A DNA stretch of 29,768 bases from Prevotella sp. CAG:891 (GTDB lineage: Bacteria > Bacteroidota > Bacteroidia > Bacteroidales > Bacteroidaceae), in contig FR901762.1 in assembly GCA_000437675.1 (NCBI GenBank), positions 1 to 29,768 on the forward strand. Direction: 5' to 3'. The position numbers and the translations under genes were made by a program. Shown here piece by piece: positions 15,843 to 24,047 of the stretch. Numbering within the stretch: the first letter of the stretch is position 1; every line of letters starts with the position of its first letter. Under the pieces are notes generated by a model, which saw nothing but the letters and a program-made list of their open reading frames with translations, did no database searches and was not told the DNA's origin.

Positions 15843-15870
15843 TTTGTTTCAGTGGCTTTTAGTAATTTTG
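15843..15870 (+). promoter_or_regulatory. Probable promoter of pgk
   Basis: TAATTTTG (15863-15870) matches the -7 consensus with TTTG (15843-15846) upstream; the 16-base spacing is shorter than usual. The predicted leader is about 165 bases. Confidence 0.45.
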
Positions 15871-15933
15871 CTTCGGAATGATTTAGCCATCCGCTGGATG
15901 TCAACAAGGCTTTCGTCTGTCGCATTCCAAATG

Positions 15934-15969
15934 CAAAGGTACACAGCAATTGATAGATAGGCTAACAAA
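15934..15969 (-). promoter_or_regulatory. Probable promoter of the 71-aa protein gene
   Basis: On the minus strand TACCTTTG (15934-15941) fits the -7 consensus, with TTTG (15966-15969) upstream at a rather long 24-base spacing. Its transcript would cross the pgk promoter and overlap the pgk leader for about 50 bases. Confidence 0.45.
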
Positions 15970-16043
15970 ACGCACAATTTATTGTCTGCTTTTCCCTGCG
16001 TTGAAAGAACAAATAATTTAACCCTAATATATTTCATACTGTT

Positions 16044-17291
16044 ATGACTATTGAAACTTGCGATTTCAAAGGCAAAAAAGTGATTGTCCGCGTGGACTTC
16101 AATGTGCCCCTCGATGAAAATGGTAAGATTACCGATGATACCCGTATCCGTGGTGCCCTTCCCACTTTGAAGAAGGTTTTGGCTGACGGTGGTTCACTCA
16201 TCATCATGAGCCACATGGGTAAGCCCAAAGGCAAGGTTAACCCCAAGTTCTCACTCGGCCAGATTGTTGACGCTGTGAGCGAAGCTCTCGGTGTTAAGGT
16301 TCAGTTCGCTCCCGACTGCGCTAAGGCTCAGGAAGCTGCTGCTGCCCTGAAGGACGGTGAAGTGCTCTTGCTCGAAAACCTCCGCTTCTATCCTGAAGAA
16401 GAAGGTAAACCCGTGGGTATCGACAAGGAAGACCCTGCTTACGAAGAGGCTAAGAAGGCCATGAAGGAAAGCCAGAAGAAATTCGCTGAAACGCTTGCTT
16501 CATACGCTGACATCTACATTAACGATGCCTTTGGTACGGCTCACCGCAAGCACGCTTCGACCGCTGTTATCGCTGACAGCTTCGACGCTGACCACAAGAT
16601 GCTTGGCTACTTGATGGAAAAGGAAGTGTTGGCTGTTGACAACGTATTGAACAACATCAAGCGCCCCTTCACTGCCATCATGGGTGGTTCTAAGGTTTCT
16701 ACCAAAATCGGTATCATCGAAAACCTCATGGACAAGGTGGACAACCTCATCCTCTGCGGTGGTATGACCTATACCTTCGCTAAGGCTCAGGGCGGTCAAA
16801 TCGGTGTGTCTATCTGCGAAGATGACAAACTCGACCTCGCTCTCGAAATCATGGCTAAAGCTAAGGCTAAGGGTGTAAACCTCGTACTCGGTACGGACTG
16901 CGTTGCCGCTGATTCTTTCTCGAACGATGCTAACACGCAGGTAGTTCCCGCTACGGCTATCCCCGAAGGTTGGGAAGGTTTGGATGCAGGTCCTGCTACT
17001 CGCAAGCTCTTCGCCGATGCTATCGAAGGTTCTAAGACTATCCTCTGGAACGGTCCTGCCGGCGTATTCGAATTCGACAACTTCACCGGTGGTTCACGCG
17101 CAATTGCCGACGCTATTGCCAAGGCTACTGCTGAAGGTGCATTCTCACTCATCGGCGGTGGCGACTCTGTAGCTTGTATCAACAAGTTCGGTATGGCCGA
17201 CCAGGTTTCTTACATCTCAACCGGTGGTGGTGCATTGCTCGAAGCTATTGAAGGCAAGACGCTTCCCGGTATCGCTGCCATCAAGGGTTAA
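16044..17291 (+). CDS. pgk: Phosphoglycerate kinase
   Basis: The 415-residue glycolytic enzyme transfers phosphate from 1,3-bisphosphoglycerate to ADP in the cytoplasm. What is seen: RVDFNVPLDENGKITDDTRIRG at the N-terminus (substrate-binding basic patch), MSHMGKPKG, LLLENLRFYPEEEGK, NDAFGTAHRKHAST, the hinge-region IMGGSKVSTKIG, and the nucleotide-binding GGGDS (371-375) before the C-terminal STGGGALLE. Length is normal for Bacteroidetes, which carry a short insert after the LRFYPEE segment. Codon use is highly biased, as expected for a strongly expressed gene. It is monocistronic: a promoter lies at 15843-15870 and a strong terminator begins about 120 bases after the stop. Confidence 0.98.
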   Translation: MTIETCDFKGKKVIVRVDFNVPLDENGKITDDTRIRGALPTLKKVLADGGSLIIMSHMGKPKGKVNPKFSLGQIVDAVSEALGVKVQFAPDCAKAQEAAAALKDGEVLLLENLRFYPEEEGKPVGIDKEDPAYEEAKKAMKESQKKFAETLASYADIYINDAFGTAHRKHASTAVIADSFDADHKMLGYLMEKEVLAVDNVLNNIKRPFTAIMGGSKVSTKIGIIENLMDKVDNLILCGGMTYTFAKAQGGQIGVSICEDDKLDLALEIMAKAKAKGVNLVLGTDCVAADSFSNDANTQVVPATAIPEGWEGLDAGPATRKLFADAIEGSKTILWNGPAGVFEFDNFTGGSRAIADAIAKATAEGAFSLIGGGDSVACINKFGMADQVSYISTGGGALLEAIEGKTLPGIAAIKG

Positions 17292-17412
17292 TCTGTTGGT
17301 AATTTGAAACAGTGGGATGAGTTGCCGAATTTGCACCAGCCGACAAACATGGAGCTACTTGCAAACGGTACACTGAAAACCTGCTGATTCTTTACCTAAC
17401 GACACACATACG

Positions 17413-17464
17413 ATGCCGATGCGCCGATAACTGCAAATGTTTATGGCGCATCGGCTATTTTTTT
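17413..17464 (+). terminator. Terminator of pgk
   Basis: A perfect 11-bp stem GCCGATGCGCC (17415-17425) / GGCGCATCGGC (17445-17455) is followed by TATTTTTTT. It is one of the strongest terminators in the window. Confidence 0.9.
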
Positions 17465-17656
17465 ACCCCACAAAGTGTGGTTCAGACTGCACTCGCTGCC
17501 CGTACTTCCCGTTCATTCATTGGCGTAAATTCATTACTGGGCAAGTGCCCAAATTGCCTTTGACCTATTTATACTTTTTGAGCACCTGCTTACCTGAATA
17601 TTTTCTTGACTGAAAGGGGAAAATACCCTACGGGCTTTAATTCAACAACATGCACC
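17465..17656. other. Upstream region of the solute-binding protein operon
   Basis: No gene. There are short hairpins (CCACAAAGTGTGG; GGGCAAGTGCCC) and, at 17584-17594, ACCTGCTTACC, a variant of the element-B end motif, preceded by CTTTTTGAGC. No consensus TAnnTTTG promoter was found, though TATACTTTTTG nearby is close. Confidence 0.4.
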
Positions 17657-18496
17657 ATGCGACATAACCTGCTTGGCCTACTCATAATTCTGCTACTGCC
17701 ACTGACAGCCTGCCACAACGAAAAGAAAACGCAAACTCCGCTGACTTTCGGCACTGAACTCTACGATTCGGCAGCACTGCACATTGCCCTAGTACCCAAC
17801 CGCGACTGCTTGCCCATATACTATGCACAGAAAGCCGGCATTTACGATTCGCTGGGGCTGAAACTGCAAATTGCATCGTTTCACTCACAAGCCGACTGCG
17901 ACACAGCACTATTGGGCACACCTTGCGACGGCGGATATGCCGACTTGCTGCGCCTGAAGCACTACGGAAAAAGAGCGAGCGACTTGAAAGCGGAATGGAA
18001 TGGTACGAACCGATGGGCCATTTTTTGCAGCGGTTTGCTCCGCATCAAGGATGTGGCTACACTTGATAAACGCACCATTGCCATTGCTCGAAATTCAGCA
18101 GAACTGCAATATCTGACCGATGCGCTTGGCGAAGTTAAATTGAAATACACCGATGTGTACCGGCCACAAATCAACGATTTGGAACTGCGAACAAAAATGC
18201 TCAATGGCAACCAGGTGGATGCTGCTATCGTTTGCTGGCCATACACTTCGACTGCTAAGGCATTCGGCCACAAACTGCTGGCAATACAAAAAAAGAATGA
18301 TCCGAATAATTGCTTTGTGATGAAAAAATGCCGCATGACGCAAAGCAAAATAAAACAACAATGGGATTTATTCGAAAAAGGACGAAAAATGGCTCAGGAT
18401 TCACTGCGCATTAAAGGACCTAAAGCCTATTCCCTGATTTTACAACAATATTATGGTATCCCGAAAGCAATAGCCGATACCATTCAATATAAATAA
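17657..18496 (+). CDS. Solute-binding lipoprotein, NMT1/THI5-like (type 2 periplasmic fold)
   Basis: The 279-residue product has a lipoprotein signal peptide (MRHNLLGLLIILLLPLTAC, lipobox Cys19). The mature part begins LHIALVPNRDCLPIYYAQKAGIYDSLGLKLQ, the usual opening of ABC-transporter substrate-binding proteins of the NMT1/THI5/SsuA class, and continues with TLDKRTIAIARNSAELQYLTDAL and MLNGNQVDAAIVCWPYTSTAKAFGHKLLA, the second lobe. Substrate cannot be told. No permease or ATPase gene lies nearby, so it is an orphan binding protein or works with a distant transporter. The start at 17657 fits the signal peptide; the longer frame adds 17 polar residues. It is the first gene of an apparent three-gene operon; the TPR gene follows after 54 bases. 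Confidence 0.8.
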   Translation: MRHNLLGLLIILLLPLTACHNEKKTQTPLTFGTELYDSAALHIALVPNRDCLPIYYAQKAGIYDSLGLKLQIASFHSQADCDTALLGTPCDGGYADLLRLKHYGKRASDLKAEWNGTNRWAIFCSGLLRIKDVATLDKRTIAIARNSAELQYLTDALGEVKLKYTDVYRPQINDLELRTKMLNGNQVDAAIVCWPYTSTAKAFGHKLLAIQKKNDPNNCFVMKKCRMTQSKIKQQWDLFEKGRKMAQDSLRIKGPKAYSLILQQYYGIPKAIADTIQYK

Positions 18497-18550
18497 TTCC
18501 GTAGGGCTGTGTGCATACTGCCCCACCCTTCTCTAACGACAAGCACCCTT

Positions 18551-20653
18551 ATGAAGGCTAATACCCCGAAATACTTATTAGACGATGCCCGAAAGGCGCT
18601 GAACGAACATCGTTTGCTTTCAGCGCTCGATTCGTTGCGCGGAATGGCCCATTCGCTCAAAGCTTGGAACGAGGCTGAAAAAATAAACTCGACTTACGAC
18701 GCTTACAAAATATTGCTCGACTATCTGAGCAAAGGAGCCGACGACCCGGAACGTAACAAAATGTATGCCGGATTTTTACGAAACTGCTACGAAATGTGCG
18801 ACACCATGGAACGGGCCTGCGAACTGACGGACGAAACTTCGTACTATGCCACGAATTTCCGTACAATGCAGAACTTGGGCTATGCCGGTTTGAGTGTGGC
18901 TGAAGTGTTGCGTAAAACCACTTCGCCCAGGGTTCTGTTCGACTATATCTGGCTGTCGGGCAAATTTTCGGCCGACGACGAAATCAACGTGGCCGACCTG
19001 CTGACTGGCGATGATTTCAACACAAACGAGAAATGCGTGGTACTGAGCGCACTGACCCTGAGCGGCATGCGCTACTTCGACGTAGCTAAATACCGTTTGC
19101 TACTCGACAATTCGCTCGTCGCAGACGCCCGATTGCGCGTACGCGCTATGGTGGGTTTGCTGTTTGTTCACTTCATGCACGGTGAACGCCTGGCACAGTA
19201 TCCCGACGTGTATGCCCGTTTGCAACTCATGGCCGACGTACCCTCGTTTATCAGCGAACTGGAACTGATACAGGCGCAGCTTTTCCTTTCGCTCGAAACC
19301 AAACGCATCGAACAGAATTTGCGCGACGAAATCATTCCGCGCATGATGGACCGTATGCGCCACCTGAAAATAGACCGTTCGCTCGGACTCGACGAACTGA
19401 AAGACAAACTGAGCGAAATAGACTTGAACCCGGAATGGGAGGAGGACGGTACGCCTTCGAAACTGGCTGAACACATGAAGGAGTTCGTCGAACTGCAACA
19501 GCGCGGTGCCGACATGTATCTGAGTTCTTTCAAAATGCTCAAACAGCGTTTTCCCTTCTTCAACGTGGCGTCAAACTGGTTCTGGCCTTTTACTTACGAC
19601 CATCCCGAACTGCCCAACAATCTGAAGGGGAATGCCATACTGAATATGCTAATCAATCATGCTGAATTGTGCGATTCCGACAAGTATTCATTCTGCCTGA
19701 TGACAGAACACATGCCGCAAGCCGATGCCAACCTGCTGAAAGAGCAAATGGGCGATTCGCTTTCGGAACTGATGAAGGGACAACCGACAATTCCTGCTGA
19801 AGCTACTTTCAAGAACGAACTCCGCTCGTATGTGCAGGACTTTTATCGTTTTTGCAACCTATTCATTCACCGCGAAGCCTTTACCAATCCCTTCCAAAGC
19901 AATTTGTTCATCGTGGACCACAAGCCCTTTAACCAACTGCTCGACGATAAGGAGTTCTTAATCAGAATGGCTGATTTTGCTTTCAAGGACAAGTCGTACG
20001 GCGTTGCCAAGACACTGTTGCAGCGCATTCCGCTTAAAGAGCGTTCTGCCGAGGCATGCCAAAAACTGGGTTACTGCTACGAACAGGAACAGCTCTTTGC
20101 CGAGGCATCAAAAACCTATGCGTTGGCCAACGACTTGAAACCTCGCTCAGCCTGGACTCTTCGCCGCCTTGCAGCCACGCTGCGTAACCTGGGAGCATAC
20201 GATGAGGCTTTGCAAGCCTACAACGAACTGGCCGACATCTATCCGGAAAATGCTACAGTGGCCTTGCGGCAGGCTGAATGCCACATTTACCTGAAGGACT
20301 ACGACACGGCTTTTAAATTCTTGTTTAAAGCCGACTATCTGTCGCCCGATTCAGGAAATGCCGAACGGGCTTTGGCTTGGTGTTCGCTGCTTACGGGCAA
20401 ATACGAGCAAGCCGAAAAATACTATCTGAAAGTTATCGGTAACCAACCTACACAAGCCGACTGGCTGAATGCCGGACACACGGCTTGGCTGATGAAGCAA
20501 ATTCCACTGGCCATTGAACGCTACCGCAAGGCGTTGCCTGATGACAAGAAGGCCGACTTCCTGAACAACGATGCTGAACTGCTGCATAAAGCCGGATTGA
20601 CGGCCGATGATTTGGCCATCATGACCGATGCGGTGTTATTGACAAATCAATAA
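18551..20653 (+). CDS. TPR-repeat protein of unknown function
   Basis: The 700-residue product has no signal peptide or membrane segment and is likely cytoplasmic. The N-terminal two thirds is all-helical and contains NRTM-like and HGERLAQYPDVYARL segments without a named domain. From about residue 480 to 680 there are five or so tetratricopeptide repeats, for example AEACQKLGYCYEQEQLFAEA, ALQAYNELADIYPENA and AEKYYLKVIGNQP, which usually form a protein-binding superhelix. A partner is not evident. The start MKANTPKYLLDDAR at 18551 is the likely one; the longer frame starts in non-coding sequence after the previous stop. It is between the solute-binding lipoprotein (54 bases) and the hydrolase (17 bases), so it is probably co-transcribed with both. 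Confidence 0.75.
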   Translation: MKANTPKYLLDDARKALNEHRLLSALDSLRGMAHSLKAWNEAEKINSTYDAYKILLDYLSKGADDPERNKMYAGFLRNCYEMCDTMERACELTDETSYYATNFRTMQNLGYAGLSVAEVLRKTTSPRVLFDYIWLSGKFSADDEINVADLLTGDDFNTNEKCVVLSALTLSGMRYFDVAKYRLLLDNSLVADARLRVRAMVGLLFVHFMHGERLAQYPDVYARLQLMADVPSFISELELIQAQLFLSLETKRIEQNLRDEIIPRMMDRMRHLKIDRSLGLDELKDKLSEIDLNPEWEEDGTPSKLAEHMKEFVELQQRGADMYLSSFKMLKQRFPFFNVASNWFWPFTYDHPELPNNLKGNAILNMLINHAELCDSDKYSFCLMTEHMPQADANLLKEQMGDSLSELMKGQPTIPAEATFKNELRSYVQDFYRFCNLFIHREAFTNPFQSNLFIVDHKPFNQLLDDKEFLIRMADFAFKDKSYGVAKTLLQRIPLKERSAEACQKLGYCYEQEQLFAEASKTYALANDLKPRSAWTLRRLAATLRNLGAYDEALQAYNELADIYPENATVALRQAECHIYLKDYDTAFKFLFKADYLSPDSGNAERALAWCSLLTGKYEQAEKYYLKVIGNQPTQADWLNAGHTAWLMKQIPLAIERYRKALPDDKKADFLNNDAELLHKAGLTADDLAIMTDAVLLTNQ

Positions 20654-20670
20654 TTTATTTAGATAGATTC

Positions 20671-22026
20671 ATGAACCTGTTTTCTTTTCCTAAAAGAATA
20701 AGCATACTGCTTCTGTGTATGGCTCCTTTGGTACTCCATGCACAGAAAACTGAGAAGTGGCGCGAGGCGGCAGAAAACTATCTGCTGGGTACACTCACCG
20801 GAAAATCTGCCGAAATGCCGCAGACCTCGTTCTCTGCCAAACATTTATCGGCCTTTCGTCACATGGTATGGAAGGCTTGGCAAACGGCTAACAGCCGATT
20901 TGCCGAAGAAAAACTACCCGAAATGGATAGTTTGGCAGCTGGTAAATCATTTCAATGGCAAATTCCTGAAGAACTGGAACCAAAGGCCACAATGCCTTTC
21001 TACTGGGGCTACAAGGGCGATAAGCCTACAGCAGGCTATCCGTGCTTCCTGTATTTGCATGGTTCGGGAAGCAAAGTACAGGAATGGGCTACGGGATTGG
21101 CATTAGGCAAACGCTTTGCCGATGCGCCGTCGGTATACTTTATTCCGCAAATACCGAACGAAGGACAATGGTATCGCTGGTGGCAAAAAGGCAAACAGTT
21201 TGTTTGGGACAAATTGCTGCGCCAAACGCTGCTGCGCAACGATATTAACGCCAATCGTCTGTATGTGTTTGGCATTTCTGAAGGTGGATATGGCTCGCAG
21301 CGCCTGGCATCTTTCTATGCCGACTATTGGGCTGCAGCAGGACCTATGGCCGGTGGCGAACCTCTGAAAAATGCACCTGCCGAAAACTTGGCAAACACGG
21401 CTTTCTCGCTTCGCACGGGTGCTAAAGACAAGGGATTTTACCGCGATAAACTGACGCGCTACACTGCCGAAGCACTCGACAGCTTGGAAAACCTGAATCC
21501 GGCGGCATTCCGTCATCATGTAGAACTGATACCTGGCTACGGACATGCCATTGACTACACACCGACAACGCCGTGGCTCAGTCATTTCACACGTAACCCC
21601 TGGCCCAAACACTTTATTTGGGAAGACTTTGATATGGATGGGCTACACCGTAAGGGCTTCTACAACCTGATGGTGAACGAACGACCCGACAAAGCATTGC
21701 GTACGCGCTACGATGTGAATATTACCGACAACGTCGTTACGCTGGCAGTCGAAAACGTGGTGTACGAAACGGTCGAAACCGACCCTGTATATGGCATTGA
21801 ACTGAAATTTTCACGTAAATACACGCCTGCTCGTTCGGGAAAAATTACGCTTTTCCTAAACGAACATCTGGTAGACCTTTCGCGCCCGGTTACGGTGATG
21901 CTCAACGGCCGACGCGTATTTCAGGGAATTGTGCGCATGAAACTTGAAAACATGCTGCACGCTACCTCAGTATTCTACGACCCTGAACGTTTGTATCCGG
22001 CAGCCATCCAAATTGAACTGAAATAG
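20671..22026 (+). CDS. Secreted alpha/beta hydrolase (esterase-like)
   Basis: The 451-residue product has a Sec signal peptide (MNLFSFPKRISILLLCMAPLVLHA, cleavage after Ala24). The fold markers are FLYLHGSGS (oxyanion region), the nucleophile elbow GISEGGYGS (Ser203) and ELIPGYGHAID (His292), giving an esterase or depolymerase-like catalytic set; the acid is not certain. The C-terminal 130 residues form a beta-rich add-on (RYDVNITDNVVTLAVENVVYETVETD...). Substrate is unknown; polysaccharide or plant-derived esters are possible for a gut or oral Bacteroidales, but that is inference. It is the last gene of the operon, 17 bases after the TPR gene. No clear terminator follows, only a small hairpin CAAACCACAGGTTTG. 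Confidence 0.8.
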   Translation: MNLFSFPKRISILLLCMAPLVLHAQKTEKWREAAENYLLGTLTGKSAEMPQTSFSAKHLSAFRHMVWKAWQTANSRFAEEKLPEMDSLAAGKSFQWQIPEELEPKATMPFYWGYKGDKPTAGYPCFLYLHGSGSKVQEWATGLALGKRFADAPSVYFIPQIPNEGQWYRWWQKGKQFVWDKLLRQTLLRNDINANRLYVFGISEGGYGSQRLASFYADYWAAAGPMAGGEPLKNAPAENLANTAFSLRTGAKDKGFYRDKLTRYTAEALDSLENLNPAAFRHHVELIPGYGHAIDYTPTTPWLSHFTRNPWPKHFIWEDFDMDGLHRKGFYNLMVNERPDKALRTRYDVNITDNVVTLAVENVVYETVETDPVYGIELKFSRKYTPARSGKITLFLNEHLVDLSRPVTVMLNGRRVFQGIVRMKLENMLHATSVFYDPERLYPAAIQIELK

Positions 22027-22187
22027 CTCACCGCAGGCTGCAAAATTAAAGGGAATATCGAACCTTACAGGCCAGATGGCACACAACTAACACTCAAACC
22101 ACAGGTTTGCGGCACAAAGCAAACATTTGAAACGGAAAAATTGGGAAAATCTTACTTAAATGTAGTACAAACTTAAGGATTTTTTCG

Positions 22188-22195
22188 TATCTTTG
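22188..22195 (+). promoter_or_regulatory. -7 box of the carA promoter
   Basis: TATCTTTG matches the -7 consensus. No TTTG is found at the -33 distance. The predicted start near 22202 gives a leader of about 655 bases before carA. Confidence 0.5.
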
Positions 22196-22856
22196 CTGTC
22201 ACAAATCTATGTGCCGCCTCAACTCGGCTGAGTATTTTCAAGACTTTGAACAGGCTTGCACAAAGGTTCGTATTTGAAACAATATTGCCAAGAGAAATCT
22301 TAAGAGTCTGCTAATGAAACCTTTGAATCAGGACAATGCTACAACTGAATATCCCATGTTTTGGCATTTCCTCAACAACGAAGAGAACCACAGCACGCGG
22401 ACATTCGGTCAAAACCAACGACCGAATGTAGTGACACGTTCACTGCAGCGACGCGGACAGCAAGGGGCAGTTCGTGCATACATCGCTATGCAGGCGGCTC
22501 CTGAAGCGGCCTTTTTGTTTCTTAAGCGCAAGCCTGGCGGCATTTATTCGTGCTGCAAAGGGCAAGTGCTTCCTTATTCTTTTTATCAATCATCGTATTT
22601 ACCAGCATCTTAACGCGGACTGCACGGCCCGTCGTTTGCCATTTGCTGGCAAGGATATTTGGGCCACCTCCGGTATTTATCGTATCGGCTAGTGTGGCCT
22701 TTTGTGTGCCTTGATGCGTACTTCAACGGGGGAGGATATGCCGCCCGGCTCAAAGGACACATTTTCACAACAAGCATCCAAGTAACAAAAATCCATACCA
22801 GCCATCGTCAGCGGATTTTTCCTGCTGCGATAGCTAATCAGCACATTCGAAAATAT
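22196..22856 (+). promoter_or_regulatory. Long structured leader of carA
   Basis: No gene that I recognise lies in these 660 bases. They hold several stems: a perfect 10-bp hairpin ACATTCGGTC/GACCGAATGT (22401-22429); an intrinsic terminator (22492-22516); and a nested structure with outer GGCCC/GGGCC (22626-22630, 22661-22665) and inner TTGCC/GGCAA (22636-22640, 22648-22652). An ATG-started frame of 99 codons (22314-22613) runs across the first hairpin and the terminator; its product has no known family. The arrangement suggests attenuation control of carbamoyl phosphate synthesis. PyrR binding or an unknown riboswitch cannot be told apart by eye. Confidence 0.45.
22492..22516 (+). terminator. 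Intrinsic terminator inside the carA leader (candidate attenuator)
   Basis: AGGCGGCT (22492-22499) pairs with AGCGGCCT (22505-22512), with a single G-G mismatch and a 5-base loop, followed immediately by TTTT at the stem end (five T in all, 22512-22516). It lies about 340 bases before carA and about 290 after the predicted transcription start. Confidence 0.5.
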
Positions 22857-23936
22857 ATGCGTAACGTAACATTAGTTCTTAGCGACGGTACCAAATTCCA
22901 TGGACAGTCGTTTGGTTTTGAAGCCCCTGTGGCCGGCGAGGTGGTTTTTAATACGGCCATGATGGGCTATCCTGAAAGTTTGACCGACCCTTCGTATGCC
23001 GGACAACTTATGACGCTTACCTATCCGTTGGTGGGAAACTATGGTGTGCCGCCCCTTACCAAAGGCGAGGACGGACTGGAAACTTACATTGAAAGCGACC
23101 GCATCTATGCCTCAGCTATCATCGTGAGCGATTACAGCGAAGAATACAGCCACTGGAACGCACAGGAAAGCCTCGGCAGCTGGCTGAAACGCGAAAAAGT
23201 GCCCGGAATCACCGGCATCGATACGCGCGAACTTACGAAGGTGCTGCGCGAACACGGCGTAATGATGGGTAAAATCATATTCGACGATGAACCCGACAAT
23301 ATACCCGATGCTCAATACGAAAATGTAAACTACGTTGCCCAGGTTTCATGCAAGGAAATCATTCGCTACAACGAAGGTGCCGACCATAAAAAGGTGGTGT
23401 TGGTTGACTGCGGTGTGAAGAATAACATCATTCGCAGCCTCATCAAACGTGGCGTTGAAGTAGTCAGAGTTCCTTGGGACTACGACTTCAACACCCTTGA
23501 ATTTGATGGTTTGTTCCTCGCCAACGGTCCTGGTAACCCCGAAACTTGCGAAGTGACTGTCGAACACATCCGTCAGTACTTCGCTAGCCCGAAGGTACGT
23601 CCGTGTATGGGTATCTGCATGGGTAACCAGTTGCTTTCAAAGGCCGCAGGTGCTACTATCTACAAACTGAAGTACGGACACCGCAGCCACAACCAGCCCG
23701 TTCGCAAGGTAGGTTCAACCAGCTGCTTCGTAACTTCGCAGAACCACGGCTATGCAGTTGACAGCCGCACGTTGCCTGCCGAGTGGGAGCCCTACTTCGT
23801 TAATATGAACGATGGATCGAATGAAGGTGTGCGCCACAAAACGAACCCTTGGTTCTCTGCACAGTTCCATCCCGAGGCCTGCTCAGGTCCGGTTGATACC
23901 ATGTCGATGTTCGACGATTTTGTAAATCTGCTTTAA
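22857..23936 (+). CDS. carA: Carbamoyl-phosphate synthase small subunit
   Basis: The 359-residue product hydrolyses glutamine and channels ammonia to CarB for carbamoyl phosphate, the precursor of pyrimidines and arginine. The N-terminal domain opens LVLSDGTKFHGQSFGFEAPVAGEVVFNTAMMGYPESLTDPSY. The class I amidotransferase domain holds GICMGNQLL (nucleophile Cys254) and FHPEACSGP (His338, Glu340). The family usually has GICLGHQ, so Asn replaces the His two residues after the Met. YGHRSHNQPV and VTSQNHGYAVD are also standard. The start MRNVTLVLSDG at 22857 matches the family start; the longer frame lies in the leader. Several segments resemble the glutaminase part of animal CAD more than E. coli CarA, judged from memory. 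carB follows after 111 bases without a terminator. Confidence 0.96.
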   Translation: MRNVTLVLSDGTKFHGQSFGFEAPVAGEVVFNTAMMGYPESLTDPSYAGQLMTLTYPLVGNYGVPPLTKGEDGLETYIESDRIYASAIIVSDYSEEYSHWNAQESLGSWLKREKVPGITGIDTRELTKVLREHGVMMGKIIFDDEPDNIPDAQYENVNYVAQVSCKEIIRYNEGADHKKVVLVDCGVKNNIIRSLIKRGVEVVRVPWDYDFNTLEFDGLFLANGPGNPETCEVTVEHIRQYFASPKVRPCMGICMGNQLLSKAAGATIYKLKYGHRSHNQPVRKVGSTSCFVTSQNHGYAVDSRTLPAEWEPYFVNMNDGSNEGVRHKTNPWFSAQFHPEACSGPVDTMSMFDDFVNLL

Positions 23937-24047
23937 TTTTAAAAACCGGTTTGCAGTCCGTCACGGCACAAGAAAGGATTTACGGCCCAAGAGCAAGTAG
24001 TATCCTACCCCATTGACCGACTGGCAAACTTAACGACACATACGATT

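Noticed and set aside
15849..16037. 62-codon minus-strand frame between pgk and the 71-aa gene
   Set aside because: It covers both predicted promoters and has no family resemblance.
22659..22856. 66-residue N-terminal extension of CarA
   Set aside because: The family starts at the VLSDG strand; the extension is leader sequence.
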